From Paragonimus westermani (taxonomy: Eukaryota > Platyhelminthes > Trematoda > Plagiorchiida > Troglotrematidae), in assembly GCA_008508345.1 (NCBI GenBank), contig QNGE01003235.1, forward strand, positions 1 through 64,000: a DNA stretch of 64,000 nucleotides. The letters run 5' to 3'. The translations under genes were made by a program, and so were the position numbers. Below the pieces are notes generated by a model. That model saw only the letters and a program-made list of their open reading frames with translations. It was not told where the DNA came from and searched no databases. Shown piece by piece: positions 1 to 12,765 of this stretch (the first letter of the stretch is position 1; every line of letters starts with the position of its first letter).

Positions 1-664
1 TGAAGATGCCAATGTTTACCAGTTGTCTTGGCCTCAGAAAACTCATTACCCGAAGGCACATGGAAGGTAGAAGAAATAGGGGGTAAACAGTAGAAGAAAG
101 TCGTGGTCGGTTATTAATGTCATTGTCGAAAGAACAATCGGTCGTTTATACCGTGGTAGGGAGTTTCCGTTACCGGACACAGACAAATCTGGGCCGTTTT
201 ACACGCGATGTTTATTGGAGAGTGATATACATATACGAAACAATATTTCATCCGAATGAAATCGTGCAGAAGCCCTGTTTACTACACATCGTTAGCCTCC
301 ATCGGCCTGCTGCAGTCCGACGTCGGCATGGTTGATAGCTTTTGGTTTGGGTACCAATTGTTTCCATACAGGTCATGTGCTGCCATCATGCCTTAGGAGA
401 ATGATTTTGTTAATGCAAAGCTAAGGGGAACATTTCGAGCATCTATTGTGAACATATAGTTTACGTACTGATGCGCTGTCTTCCTTTTTTCTTTGCATGA
501 CGATGTCTTACCGATAGAATAGAATATTTTTAAAGATAGTACACAAATTCGTATACTTTGAAAATTCGATCCGTTCTGATTGAAGTACGGGTCCTGAACA
601 ATTACTTTGCCTGAGTGGGGAATACTGTGGAGTAGGTACACGACAGTTTTTCAACCTAACTGAC

Positions 665-880
665 TGTGTGAAATTGAATGGTAACGTATATCAAGCCAAT
701 GGTATCCAGTACTATCTAGATGCTGCTTGCAACTCCTCATAAAGTACAAAAATGTATCAGTATCGGTAGTTGTTTATCTTACAGCGACACATTGTCCTCG
801 TACTCGCGATCCGCAATGTGATCTGGTTCCAGCGTAATATTTCGTCCAGTCGAATTTGCACACGGCACTTCTAGATAATA
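665..880. repeat. Dispersed repeat, copy 1 of an unclassified family
   Basis: This stretch aligns by eye, with small gaps, to 12545-12765 in the same orientation. Shared landmarks are GGTATCCA followed by CTACTATCT, TGCGATCTGGTT-type and GTCCAGT blocks. Similarity fades near 880 and before 665. On the minus strand one frame of each copy gives a short, partly alignable peptide, so it may come from an old coding element, but I cannot name it. Confidence 0.5.
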
Positions 881-892
881 GTTTTCTACAGG

Positions 893-1140
893 ACACAGTA
901 CCACTGTCCGGACTTCTAAGTTTCGGTCAATTTTTTAATCATGACTTGGACTTCGCACGATTGATTGCAGCTGTCGCATTCCTGTCTACATTTCAGTCGG
1001 CTTCCCTTGAAAAGAAACATTGTACTGAATTTTCGCTCTTGTTAGAACCTGTTAGTAGAGCACATCCTTGCCACGGCCGGGGCTGTTTTGACAGAGTACT
1101 GGGCGGATTTATTTTTGGCTCTATTTATACAGTTATAACA
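893..1140 (+). other. Open segment with animal-heme-peroxidase-like motif (weak)
   Basis: An open frame follows a possible acceptor (TTTTCTACAG ending at about 892). It contains FGQFFNHDLDF (922-954), which resembles the distal-histidine signature of animal heme peroxidases (typically a GQFxDHDL-type block). No second peroxidase motif and no clear donor were found, and the frame runs on into unrelated GC-rich sequence. It could be an exon, a pseudogene piece or chance. Confidence 0.2.
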
Positions 1141-2660
1141 ATCCATATTGTGGTGGATTGTCAGGTCGGAGGTGCGAGTTTTCGAACGCTCGGCCGAATA
1201 CCTCAGCGCGGGAGGAGGGTACGTTCAAAAGGCTGCCGCGATCGAATCAAGAACAACGTGCGCGACCGGATGAGTCATCGCTCGACTGGATCGGACCAAC
1301 GGGCGAGGCAGTGCAGGCGAAATACGACAGGCGGCCAGATCGGAGGCGTGGTTTTTCCAACATTCAGAGGAACATCTCGACACGATGTTGGAATACGGTC
1401 AAGGCCAACATTGGGTGGATGGCGGACAGCACGAGCAGCCGGNAGATTGTGCTTTATTGGACGCCTTCTCGCTACAATATGTTGTCCAGTCTAGCCTCGC
1501 TTACGTTGTTCATTTGTTTGTTCCCACTCGAATGTTTCCAATGAGTTTAACAGACGTAATGCTCAGTTACTTCTAGTGCTGCTGTCTAGGCTCGTGAAAT
1601 CTGATTGTAATTAGTGTGAAGTCAGCAGTGCAAATGTCATTTCTCATTCATCGGCAGATAACTTATATTATCGTGGTGTTGCTCACAGCCTGCTGCTGGG
1701 ACTTCCGCACGTCGACGATAGGCTTGTCACTATCTTCACCTTTGTGGTAGATCACAGGTAGTCGCCAACGTGTGAGACGCTCATTTTCCGGTATAGGGCA
1801 GATTGTCTCTATGGCGTCACGCCATATCAAACATGCATCTTTACGGTCTATCCGGTGAGTTGATTTCGTGGTCACTGCATTTCTGGGATCCCTCTTCAGC
1901 TGAATGGCAATCAGTTGCTAAGCTGATGATATGTTCGGAGTGGTCGACTCGAGACACTGGACAACAGTTTTCGTAAGGGCTTTCAAAATCCGAGTAAGAA
2001 AGTGGATTTCACGGTATTGCAGCAGAAGGCATGATTGGTACCAAAAGAATTGGGAGGTTGCGAACCACCACAGAAATGGATGATCGCCAGTATCGGTGGT
2101 TAATCGGTGCGAAGCTGTTTGTATTGACCCCAGAGCTGTATCGGCTTAGTGCGTTCAGAACTCGTGAGGGCCGAATACGTCTTAGGCGCCTGTGTCGTGC
2201 TATATTGTTGGCTTAAAATGTGCAAACAGCTGCGTTTGTCGATTATGGGGTAATCGTCAAAAACACGGTAAAAAAAACATGGTAAAGTTTATGAAAACCT
2301 GTTGCAAAATCACTTGTTTTGCTGGTTAGGCACTCCGACGATTGAGCATGTTACGACTGAAAGGTCGACATCCATCACATGAGGTGACCATTTTTTGTCG
2401 GATTTTATATCATATTTTCACAGAGTCAGATGTGTAGCATTTAATAATCTTCGCAAACAGCTGCCGTCCGTGATGCATTTCGGGGGGGTGGGGGCAGAAA
2501 TAATTGTTCCTTCCTAAGGAGTTGAATACATATGAGTGATTTCTTAAGCTGTTCCACATATCTCATCGCAAATCCCACATAATCTTCTGGTTAATTCAAT
2601 TTATGGTTGCTTTTGGAGTGTTATTCCGCTCACTATAGTCGATCTGTGTATCTAACTATT
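1141..2660. other. No recognisable gene; GC-rich block and ambiguous base
   Basis: The block at 1140-1470 is GC-rich and open in several frames without giving a recognisable protein. Position 1443 is n, so frames crossing it are unsafe. The remaining stretch to 2660 is AT-richer and shows no family match. Confidence 0.4.
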
Positions 2661-2674
2661 TTTTTCCGCACAGT

Positions 2675-5600
2675 ATGATCGCCGTTCTTCTGGCTTATAT
2701 ACTTCTGGACCAATCGGGCTATTATTTCTCTCTGACATACGTCAGCTTGGCACTGGCATTTTTTCTGGTACGTTGCTTATTGTTTTGGATGGATATTTCG
2801 TAAACATATTCCTATGACCTATGCCATGTGAGCAAACGGGAGTGAGGGATGCGTCAATTTTTTCTGTTACCTTGGTTTTCATTGTAATCAAGTATTGTGT
2901 CTCTGATGCGAGCAAAGGAATGTTTTACAAGTCGGGAAACTTTGTAACACGAGCCGTGACATGTACCACAACATATACGAGGCAAATTACGAACTGTTAA
3001 ACTGAAGTGCGAAAGATGCGGAGAAACACGGTGAACAATTAATCCGGGTACACAAAGGTTCACAGCACACGGACTGTTGACTTCCATTCTTGACCACGTT
3101 AAATAATCTCCTCGATCGTCCTTCAGATTTCGACCAGAAAACTGGGGAGTTCTCACAAACCGGAACCATACACTGACCACCAAGCTCCCGTTCCCTGTCT
3201 GACTCACCATTCAACCCAGAGACGACGTGATAGGCGATTAGTTGGCATTCATAAGATGAGAGATCACTGTGTTGTTTGATCTGTAGAGTCTATTTGCCCT
3301 GAAAACACGCAATTGCACTCCGCTTCTTAAGCGCACTTGGCTATAAAAAGTTCGAGATTGCTACTTTGTCATCTGGTTCAGAAGCCTTCTGATATCTAAG
3401 GGGCAAACAGTTGTCGGTCCTCTGTATGATTGATGATATGTGAAAATGTGTTTAGTGCAGCCATTACCAGGGCGGGCACTAGCTTACTTGTTGCTGATGG
3501 ATATGTTGCTCATACTTTGTGCCTAGTTTATGGGATACACAAGTTGCTGTAGAGCTCAATCAGAGGCGCGAATGATCGGTTTGACTTGTGTTGAAAAAAC
3601 TCTGCCCGACATTCTTAGAGTTATTGCGGATTATGGATTGACTCGTTGGCCTCGCATGTTGTCTCGTTTGCGTCTGGCTTCCTGCTGCTTGTCATTTGCA
3701 TGAGATGGAAAATCTTTCGGAAACACTAGGCTATTCTGTCTTAATCACGCGGCTTCGTGAACCTTTTTTAATTGCTTCCTGGGTTCTGACGAACCTGTGT
3801 ACCCTATCAGATGGACCAGTCTGGCAAGCGTCGAGAGGTGGTCATGTAGAACCCAACTGCTACCAAATAAACAAACAGTTGTACTACGCGAGACGGTATC
3901 ACACCTATATGCCCAGTTTACTTAAATGTCGTCTGCTGGGTTGGATTCCAGTTTGGGAGCAAACGCGCTGCGATAGACATGGGACTTGTAATTTTTCTAA
4001 TTCATTTACACTGATTTTTGATTGACGACGAAATGGTCAACCAGACAAACACGGAGCAAAATTGGTACACGCCGATACACAGTCCCTGTCCAATCAAATG
4101 CTCCATCTTTAATTAAAACCCTGGGCGGCCATGTGGTCAGTCTTTATCCACGACTGACTTGGGCATTGACGTCGTCAGGTTATGCACTGATGTCTAGGAC
4201 ACTGAAATCAAAGTTGCTGTCTGTTCGACGAACACCTCAAGAGTGCTGGTTACTGAAGTTATGCTTGTCTGTGCAAAGTCTGCCCGTTTGACCATTCAAG
4301 CCTATGGCCGGTGCTACAATATCTTTACCGCTCAGTATGCAGAAGACTGTTGTGCTGCTGACCAAATTAATCTTCGACTTATTCGGGACGATAGCTTGTA
4401 AGAGCATGTTGCCTTAACGCGTAGATAGTAGTTGTGACGGATTACACTGAATGCTCTGATCGTATGTTCAAGCCCTTTGTTGACAAGGTTCCAGTAAGGG
4501 ATTTCCTTCTCAGAGTATGTACTTGGAGCATTTCCCACACCGGTTTGGTCATTGACTTGAGTCACAGATTTTCCAAAAAAGTGCATTTAGTTTACATATT
4601 TGGAGGATTTGCCGATGGCAGTTGAAGGTGTACTACAGCGGTAGAATCCCAAAACATTGTTTCAACAAGACTACGGTTATTGATGGGGACGGTGTCCAAG
4701 GGCTGCTCGTCGGCTTATCTGATTTACTGTTCCAAAATTCAAGGTCACAAGAAGCAACTGGAACGATCCTGTGGTGTATGCTTAAGAACGTGCATAGGGA
4801 CCACCAATTAGAGACTGGTACGGTTCAGTGATGTTTAGGCGTAATCGACTACCTATACTTGGGCCAAAAACTCATGACCAATACTACATGAGAGTTCATA
4901 ATTCATAAGCGGTTCATAAATTCTCGTAGGGTTACTTAACTGTCATCTGGCATTCTTACCTGTTTTTGGTTCCCATATATAATTACAGCCGTAGCGTTTT
5001 CACTCTACTCATCACCACTTCTGTGCTTGTTGCTGTTTGTTCTCTTGTAGAACTTCAGTAACAATCTTTGTTCCTTCGTTTTCACTCTGTGTGCACAAGT
5101 GCATTTTTCTGACAGCCACGGGATCCGTATATATTTGGGCCGTTAAGTCAGTTGAAATTCTAACGGATGTGATAAATGGGATGCTCTATAGGCTTGTTAT
5201 GAGCACCGGTTAGTCGAACGGTATTGAGTTTTGTATCTTCCTAGAACCATCTTCACTGCTGACAAACTAACTCGAAACTTTCCAGTTGGTCTCTGTCAAA
5301 AGGAGGTGCCATACTCGGGTTTCGCTCTCACTAAAGGGGTCAACAGGCCAGCTACTATGTCTCCTTTCGTGGCGATCGAGCACCCTGATTACTACTCACA
5401 AATGCAAGTGGTTGAGCCTGTTGGTTGGCTTCTGTTCAGTTCAGTTTACAGGACTTGCGGTGAGTGCCTAAGATTAAGTGGTTTAGCAATTGATGCGTGG
5501 GTGCGAGCCTGGGCGTCCACTTTTCTCGGGTCATCTCAGTTTTCCATCGGAATCCTTCAGGCTTCGGTTTTCCTGAAATGTCATACTGGATTAACTGGTG

Positions 5601-8600
5601 TAGTGCCGCTCCTAGAACTCACATTCCTCACGACCACGGGTAAAGTGAATTCGATCTGGATTTGGTCACCTTTCGGTTATATCAGTCTTATTGAGGTGAC
5701 TTAGTTGTATTGTGGAAAGTGACGACCGAGTTTAATCAGCTATTTTATATCCTTGAATTTGAATTAGTAATTCCACAATGAGCTGTTCTTTTGCCACGTT
5801 CCGCCTTCAACTGTGACTTACCACTTAGTTCTGCCGATTTTCTACGAATATTTTTTCGCATAAAAAAGCCATTTATAAAGACGAGCATATCTGTCGTGTT
5901 TTTGTGTGATCGTTTGGGCTGATCAACTGAAGTGGCTAGTGAAAAATAGTGCATCTCTTGCCATGAGCGGTTCCATACCAACTGCACCGGACTGACGGCG
6001 AATCAGTGCCCAGCATTAGAATGAAGAGATCTCGAATTCGTCTGTATGTCTTGTAGCTTTGGGAGCAAATTTCCTACTTTGTTTTGTAGAACGCACCCAG
6101 TTCGATTAACCTGCAATACTGGTGATTTATGCTGTAATACTGATCGGCAAAGGACTGGCGGCACACATTTTTCAATTCGACAATTCGCTGCATAAGACAC
6201 TGCCTTCTGTTGTCGTGCAGCAGCAGGAGTCGCTTGTCAGAGTCATTTAGCACGCTTCCACAAGCCCGCCCCTGGTGGCCGCTAAAGATGCCATAGACCT
6301 CCCGGAACACAATGCGGCTGCAGTTTTCAAAGATAGAAGTAACTGTGACACTCGGTTACTGATATGGGAACTTTACTCAATAAAGACGATCCGTAGTGTT
6401 GTTTGGGCAAAACTTGCTACCCTAATGCCCAAATTCCGCGGTTATATTATCTGTGTTAACTGGATGAGAGTCCAAAACACGAACACTATAAATGACATTA
6501 TGGTAGCCCTCCACTAGGCACTCCCTTCAATGTCATGCAATACTCCCTCCCTCGTATGGGATATTGTATAATTATGGATAAATTTTCGTAGCCACGGGTA
6601 GCTTTCATTGGGAGTTATCTACCGCCTAACTTTGAGCTCACCCTCAGGCGATGGGGCACTTTTGTGTCACTCGGGGGAATTTGTTCTTGATCCGCACTCC
6701 TCTCATTTGTTTGCCGTGGGTGGTTTTAACGTCCCAAAAGCGTCTTGATCACAACACCCTCAACAATCTCCAGAAGATAGTTTTGACTCGGCTCTGTCGT
6801 TAGTTCCGTAACGGAAGGCCTGGACACATGTGAAGTCTACGGTGAGGTGCCGTGTGGGACAGGTCTCTTTTTCAGGATAATGTGTTCACAAGCGAAAGTC
6901 ACTACGCCAGTCACGTTGGTATTAAGACTCTTAGACCACAGTGATCATTTACTCCTGGCCGTTGACTTCCATGTAAGTTGGTAGTGAGGTTTTCCCATGC
7001 TCTCCTTCTATGAAGGATTCACCGACTTCTGGATAGCCGTGCGGGTCTCTCTGTCGAACAGGAGCAGTCCGATAAACCCAAAGAAGCTGAAGTATTCTGC
7101 AAAGTGCGCAACTGTATGCAAATCAAAAGCCCATCCAAATCTCATCCAAGAGCCAACCAAAAGCGTTTCAAATAGCGCTCTCAACCAAAACTTTGCCTCC
7201 AAATGCTTGCGACACCTTCGTAAGAACAAACCTTACGCAAATAACAGGAAGTGTACGTCCCGAAAATGAGTGCACATCTACAGTGGCAACCTTGGTAACA
7301 GGCAGTAGTCCGTGCACTTCTTAAACGCCTCAAGAGTAGTGGCTCCGGCGACATTCGCCGAAAGATCATTCCAGCTCAATCAGACTCAAACAGCAAAACT
7401 CTGTTGCCTGCAGAGTGGGTGATTACGCATTAGGTCCAGTACAAACTTGTGAACCACTCAGTAGTTGGTCTCTACCACCTTGAGGAGGTTTCAGTTTGGT
7501 CGATCCTTTTTGGTCATGGTTTCAAAGACAATTCGGCCGTATCTAATGTGAGGTCAGTGGCGCAGTGGTCAACACGGTTTCCCTATAAAAGCGTGGCCGG
7601 GGTTCTAGTCCCAGCCGTGGCACCACTGACGGGCTCTAATAAGCGAAACTCGAGTCTAATGCTTCTTTCCGAAAAGGGCGGACTGAAAAGTCTGTGGGAA
7701 TGAGACAGCCGTGATCAATGTTCAATCCTTATGAAAACGAAAATCCCCTACCACTCATCGGTAACCGGAAATCTTTTGAACAGGTAATCAACACAGAGTT
7801 CCTTTGAGGGTAGTCATTCCTCGGTGTATGTCCATCAGACCAGATTGCAGATTGGGATGAATGTATCAATAATGAAGTGAACGTGGGTGTAAAAGTGGAC
7901 CTCCTATCTCTAAGGCCGGAATAACCTTCACCAACTTGGGATACTTTTGGTGCCAGGTCGTGCCTCACACGTACAGTTATGAACTCTGAACAGTTTAGAT
8001 CCATGTGACATGGCCACTGAATGTTTGGTTTCGATCACATGCATCGGATGTCGTCAGTGCGTCAGCTGGTAAAGTGATTAAACGAGAACTTTTTGATCTT
8101 GCAAATCAAGCAAGTTCATTCACCATAACCCTGAAAATACATGAATTTTGACGGTTAATTCATGTCACCGATACGAGTCCATCGTTTCCCTTGCTGTGCT
8201 TTCCGCTAATCTCCCACACTGCTTGACAGCGAAAACTGCACAACCATCAACAATGGCTTCGCAAATTGAAGTAAATGCTGCCGCCTGTAAATCTGGAACG
8301 TTGGTTATTTTCATCTATTGGACTGAGATTCATGATTCACGTTCCGTCTGATCGTTGATGTAACAAGTGTCATTAGGGTCTCGGACTGCGGCACGAATGT
8401 CAACAGTTTTCTCGCTTAGCTGTCTGAGATTTTTGGAACTTGGTGGTAAAGACCTTCGAGATGTATTGTTTTGCATGTATCTTTATCGGCATGTGGTACA
8501 CAGCGTTTGTTTATGGCAGTACGCTGTTTGCACGTTCACCTTGGTTGAACCTCGTTTTTATTCAGGGATTCCATTTAAGTCTCCTCTAGCTCTCTTCTCT

Positions 8601-8929
8601 TTTTTATTGCTAGGAACTCAATTTACTGTATTTTGCATTCAGCTTTTGTACACATTTTGTTGCATGTTTGTATGACGGTTTCATGACCGATCGCTATTGT
8701 GTTTCTAACGATACCATTAATAATGTAAAAGGGTTTCATTATTTTGTTCTTGTCCTAGATACGTACCCTCAAACTGAAGGTGCTTCCGCACGCTGAGGCT
8801 TACCCTTCCGAGGGTAACAAACGTCGTGTCTACCTCTTGCTGGTTATCGCTCTCGTCCAGCCGGCCATCATGTGGTGGCTAACGCGGCGAACGCTTGTCA
8901 CTGTGCCAACCGTATCGACACAAATGTAA
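2675..8929 (+). CDS. Seven-exon gene for a 291-residue two-membrane-segment protein, family not recognised
   Basis: Coding exons are inferred at 2675-2767, 4198-4397, 5245-5459, 5561-5639, 6057-6133, 8230-8270 and 8759-8929. Every intron has GT and AG ends and the phases chain without a stop, giving 876 coding bases including TAA. The ATG lies one base after a pyrimidine-rich acceptor (TTTTTTTCCGCACAG), which suits a 5' UTR intron or spliced-leader trans-splicing. The protein starts with a hydrophobic segment (MIAVLLAYILLDQSGYYF) and ends with another (VYLLLVIALVQPAIMWWL) followed by a short basic tail. Between them lies a domain of about 200 residues with scattered cysteines and an Asn-Thr-Ser site, suggesting an extracellular or lumenal domain. 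An AATAAA lies at 9200-9205. Introns hold a CR1-like LINE end and a SINE. Weak points are the short exons at 6057 and 8230; additional exons may exist in the long introns. Function is unknown. Confidence 0.55.
7265..7500 (-). mobile_element. CR1-like LINE, 3' end of the reverse-transcriptase ORF (decayed)
   Basis: Minus-strand translation gives LSWNDLSANV followed by EAFKKCTDYCL. This matches the characteristic tail of CR1/Jockey-type LINE proteins, where a WNxLP block precedes a conserved FKxxLD block about 20 residues later. The preceding residues (KFVLDLMRNHPLCRQQSF) fit the usual upstream sequence. Stop codons interrupt the frame. Only the last 70 or so codons are recognisable, as expected for 5'-truncated LINE insertions. 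It lies inside the long intron of the two-membrane-segment gene, on the opposite strand. Confidence 0.6.
7553..7768 (+). repeat. tRNA-derived SINE, family A, copy 1 (best preserved)
   Basis: The sequence begins GTCAGTGGCGCAGTGG, which fits a pol III A box, and about 45 bases on has GGGTTCTAGTCCC, close to a B box. GTCAGTG at the start is complementary to CACTGAC after the B box, like a tRNA acceptor stem. A non-tRNA body follows (GGGCTCTAATAAGCGAAACT) and a tail ending near CACTCATCGGTAA. Related copies are at 24275, 32139, 36655 and 42973, all on the plus strand. The family name is not known to me. Confidence 0.7.
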
Positions 8930-9205
8930 TGATTTGCTTGTCTTCTGCTTTAAATTTTCGCTACTGACTCCCCATTCATCAGACTGCGAACCCCTATCCA
9001 ATGCATATATGCATATTTGGTTACTGGATAAAACCAATCCATAGTCCGCGCTATTCTCAATCATAAGAGGCTGTGTTGGTTTTCCGTTTTTCTTTGTTCG
9101 GCCTTTCGAACTCTGAATAGTTAAAGGTAACTTAATCGTTACTTCGTCCAAGTTATTTGAAAATACCTAATCGAGAAGTCTCTCGATTGTGGTTAGAGTA
9201 ATAAA

Positions 9206-12200
9206 AGGCAACAGTTGGTTTTAGGAATTGGCCGTTCTGTCACTCAAACGTTCTCCGCAGTGACGTTTTTGAAGGCACCTGAAATCTTTCAGTTTTACGT
9301 ATACATTGTTCAGCCAACTCTTTCATCTTATTCTAACGTTTCACTGTTGTGTTATCTAGGTGGTCTGTTCTACCAGCACGGGGCCCCGGTAAATTGGCAT
9401 GAAACTGATGATTTTTCAGACATTGATTTAGACACTTACAGATCTCCTAATCGGCCACTAACCGAACCATCTGAATCGGTTTCCCTCTGTCTACAAATGC
9501 CCTATCTTTTGGACCGAACTCCATCACTCAGTGCGTAAACAGGGGTGCGCTGAATCTATTAAGTGGAACCATCATCATTCAGTACAAAAAATACGCTTCA
9601 TCAACGGCGACATATGTAGTGTTCGTGAAAAGTGGTGCACTTGGTTGCTCACCCTGGTGGATACCACGTGTTTTTCAATGCTGTTCCACCTATGTATGTT
9701 GATGTCACAATGCCAGCGAAATTTTTATCACAACTCAGGACTCAGTTTGTGGAAATATTCGGCATGAAAAGAAAAAAATTTCATATGCTTATCATCAACT
9801 GATTTTGGGAAAGATTAAGTATCCAGATAGGTTACTGTACATGTAGCCATGTAGTCGATAGGCCTCGTCCCGACATTGAAGCCACACTTTGTCTCCTTTC
9901 TCGAGTTGTAAAATCGCTTGATTGGTCACTGTAGCCCAAAGTGTACTCTCACACCAAGATAGAAGCGCGATTTTCCCGTTGTGGAGGAGTTGAGCTCCAG
10001 CCTTCCGTACAGGGGGAAAAACAGTAGGAAGTTAATTGATTCGGTAACTCAGTTAAAAAATATTTGAGTTTACGTTGTACAAGCGGTTATTATCGTCAAT
10101 ACTTGTTTACTAATGTCGGGGAAGTCGCCAATCCCCCGAAAGTATTGTGCGACAAAGGCTAACAAAGTACACTGGCGAGTGACCTTCATAGTTGGCTTGG
10201 TCATGCGCCACTTCGTCCTTCAATCCTTGCGCCAAACCTTTGGCGCTCCATCTACGCGCCCCAACGCTCACACGCCTACATCCCGCCTACGCACATCACT
10301 GTACTGTTCGACTCATCATTTGGTCTTCCTTTGATTTAACCTTCTGATTGGTCACAAACTTTTTACATATGATCTGGTTTGTTACCGTGTTGTCTTCGGA
10401 TTGAGTGACATAAAGGAGCTTTGTCCGGAGGCCAGTCTTCTGTGTTCATGCGTTAGCCTCGGGTGGTTGGGTTGGTCTGGAAGTCTCGAAGTAGTCGTGC
10501 ATATTCCGTTGTTCGTTACCGTTGACTGTCGTTCCGTTATACGTCGTCTCACTGACCGTTATCTGTTTACGTGCTCGTAGGACAAGCGATCCCGTTACAA
10601 CAATTAATAGCTGTTGGAGGTGCCTGATACACACGTAATTAGTAGACGGGCAAGGCATGATTTGGAGCAAACAGGATGGCGAACTCCACTCTTGTCCTAC
10701 TTCGATGCGGTTTCTACGCGGAAGTTCTGACAAGTCAGACGAAACTTCGCTGCTCACTGTTGAGATAGTTAAGTCGGCTGGTTCCTATGATTGAAACTGG
10801 TTTTCAAAATGCCACGTGATTTTGGGTGCATTTTATTGCTTTTGCTAACTACTATTCACATCTTTCATCTCGGATCTGACTACACTCCGCTCTGATGAAT
10901 GCTGCATCGATCAAACGTTGCATCTTTCAAAGGATTTCTGCATTTCACTTGCATCAATCCTATTCGTACCTTTTCCAATTTAAGATGTTCGAGATCACTT
11001 TTGCATGTCCCTATGATGATTCGAGATATCCCAAGGGGTTTCGACGGCGAACACAATTACAGAGCTAATGCGTGCATGGATAGGCTGGCAGCTTGCGATT
11101 GTTTGTTTCCTATCGTATGAGCCGACAGATTCGACTGGAGCCAGTTTCCAGGCTGATGGGGGTGTATACTAACACTTACGCGATGAGCGCGTGAGTGGGT
11201 TCGTACGACGCAGATCGCGCATGGATTTCACGTGCAAATCGATCACCTGTATGCGTGAGTGATTTACTTACCGATCATCTCACAGGTGGGAACTCGGATA
11301 CACAATTCAGTGTCCAAAATATATCACGGGACAGTCACCCGAAAGTGCAAATGAGCAATGTAAAACGATATTTCCCTACCAGAGTGTGATTTTACAACAA
11401 TCTTTCCCATCAAACGGTAGATAATCAAGAGTCCTATTCACGAATGACATTATGTTAACTTCCGTTTTTCCCCAACGGTTAGTCTGCGTGATATTTCGCA
11501 GTTTCGTAGTTTTTCTTACTAAACTGTGGCATTCCACCTGCTGTCACTGTGCTTTTTTGACCATTTTAACTACTCAGGGTTTCCAGTATAGTCGACTTGT
11601 TGGTTCATCGAGACCAACGTGAACTGCTGATTCAAAAATGATTGTAAATTGGGTTTACGCTGTTCTTCACAAACCTGATTTACGCTGAACAATGATATAT
11701 GCATGACGCGAAGACTGTGCAGTTTGGTTCAACACAAACCATTCGCTTCCTGCAGATTCTAGTTGTCATTACTGCCTTAGCTGACATGTCGATACGTGTT
11801 AAGTTATCGAATTGGACCGAGTCAATTGCGTAACGCATTCATCAAGGATTGTGTTTGTCCGCAAATTGACCTATAGGTTTATGATTCGGAATTGGTAGTT
11901 TCACATCACTCAAGGCATAACGGGTGGATGGTCCGTTCTGCTTGCGGAAGATTAGTGCACGGAAGGCACGGCCATGGTGGCCTTCCTCCTTTCCTTTGTT
12001 GACGCATCGTATGATGAGGCTTTCGTTTTGTTTTCGGTGTAGCTGTGGATTTTCGGTATTCTTTCACTCTCTGGAATACTTTTTGTCTTCCGAGAGATAA
12101 GGGTTTCACTTTCATATCAGCCTACCATTCGGCTAACCGGCTAGATCACAAATATCTTCACTCACACTTTCTGGCACATTCCTTCGCGCTTACACGATAT

Positions 12201-12540
12201 ATGCATAACGCGTGATTGAAACCACGAGTGGCACAGCGCAAGCCGCTTTTGACAAATGCTGTGTGCAAGCGTTATTTTACTTCTTTCGCTGTCACAGGCT
12301 AGTGCGAGCCGGACGTCGCCAGTTGTGTGTGTCTGACTGTGTTTATGTTGGGTCATGGTTCAGTTTGCTGGACGATAGCCGCACGCAGCTTGCTATTGAC
12401 GAATTGCCATGCTGAACTGCGATCAAAAGAACCTGTCGATAGTCTGTCAGCTGAACAGCGTATTGTGCAAGTTTTTACCTATGTTGAGGAAAGCACTAAC
12501 AAGTTTAATGCAAAGCTTGTGTGAACGCGGTTGTTCACCT
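9206..12540. other. No recognised gene or element; one exon-like stretch
   Basis: An exon-like stretch at 9360-9535 follows a good acceptor (TCACTGTTGTGTTATCTAG) and encodes an acidic tail ending in a stop. It could be an alternative last exon of the upstream gene, but nothing confirms it. The GC-richer pieces at about 10150-10330 and 10440-10760 have no recognisable protein on either strand. The rest shows only short random frames. Confidence 0.3.
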
Positions 12541-12544
12541 GTTC

Positions 12545-12765
12545 ACTATGAAGCCAAACGCCTATCAAACTGACGGTATCCACTACTATCTGAATGCTAC
12601 TTATAACTGATATGTAGAGTACCAAAACGCCTCACTATCAACAATTGTCTCCTAAAAGAACACATCGTTCTCTTAATCACGACCCACCACTGCGATCTGG
12701 TTGGAGCACAGTATTTGTCCAGTACAATTCCAGGACAAAACGGCGCTAGAAGACAAAGTACCTCA
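12545..12765. repeat. Dispersed repeat, copy 2 of an unclassified family
   Basis: Partner of 665-880, same orientation. It shares GGTATCCACTACTATCT, a central GCGATCTGGTT block and GTCCAGT, with interspersed differences and small indels. The boundaries are approximate. Confidence 0.5.

Noticed and set aside
1158..1576. Three overlapping plus-strand ORFs in the GC-rich block
   Set aside because: All cross the ambiguous base at 1443 and none encodes a recognisable protein; high GC alone explains the open frames.
6003..6310. Minus-strand frames of 65 and 78 codons
   Set aside because: No domain, and they overlap the plus-strand exon at 6057-6133 that fits a phased gene model.
8050..8130. tRNA-like text (GTGCGTCAGCTGG)
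   Set aside because: Only a loose A-box resemblance; no B box or acceptor pairing.
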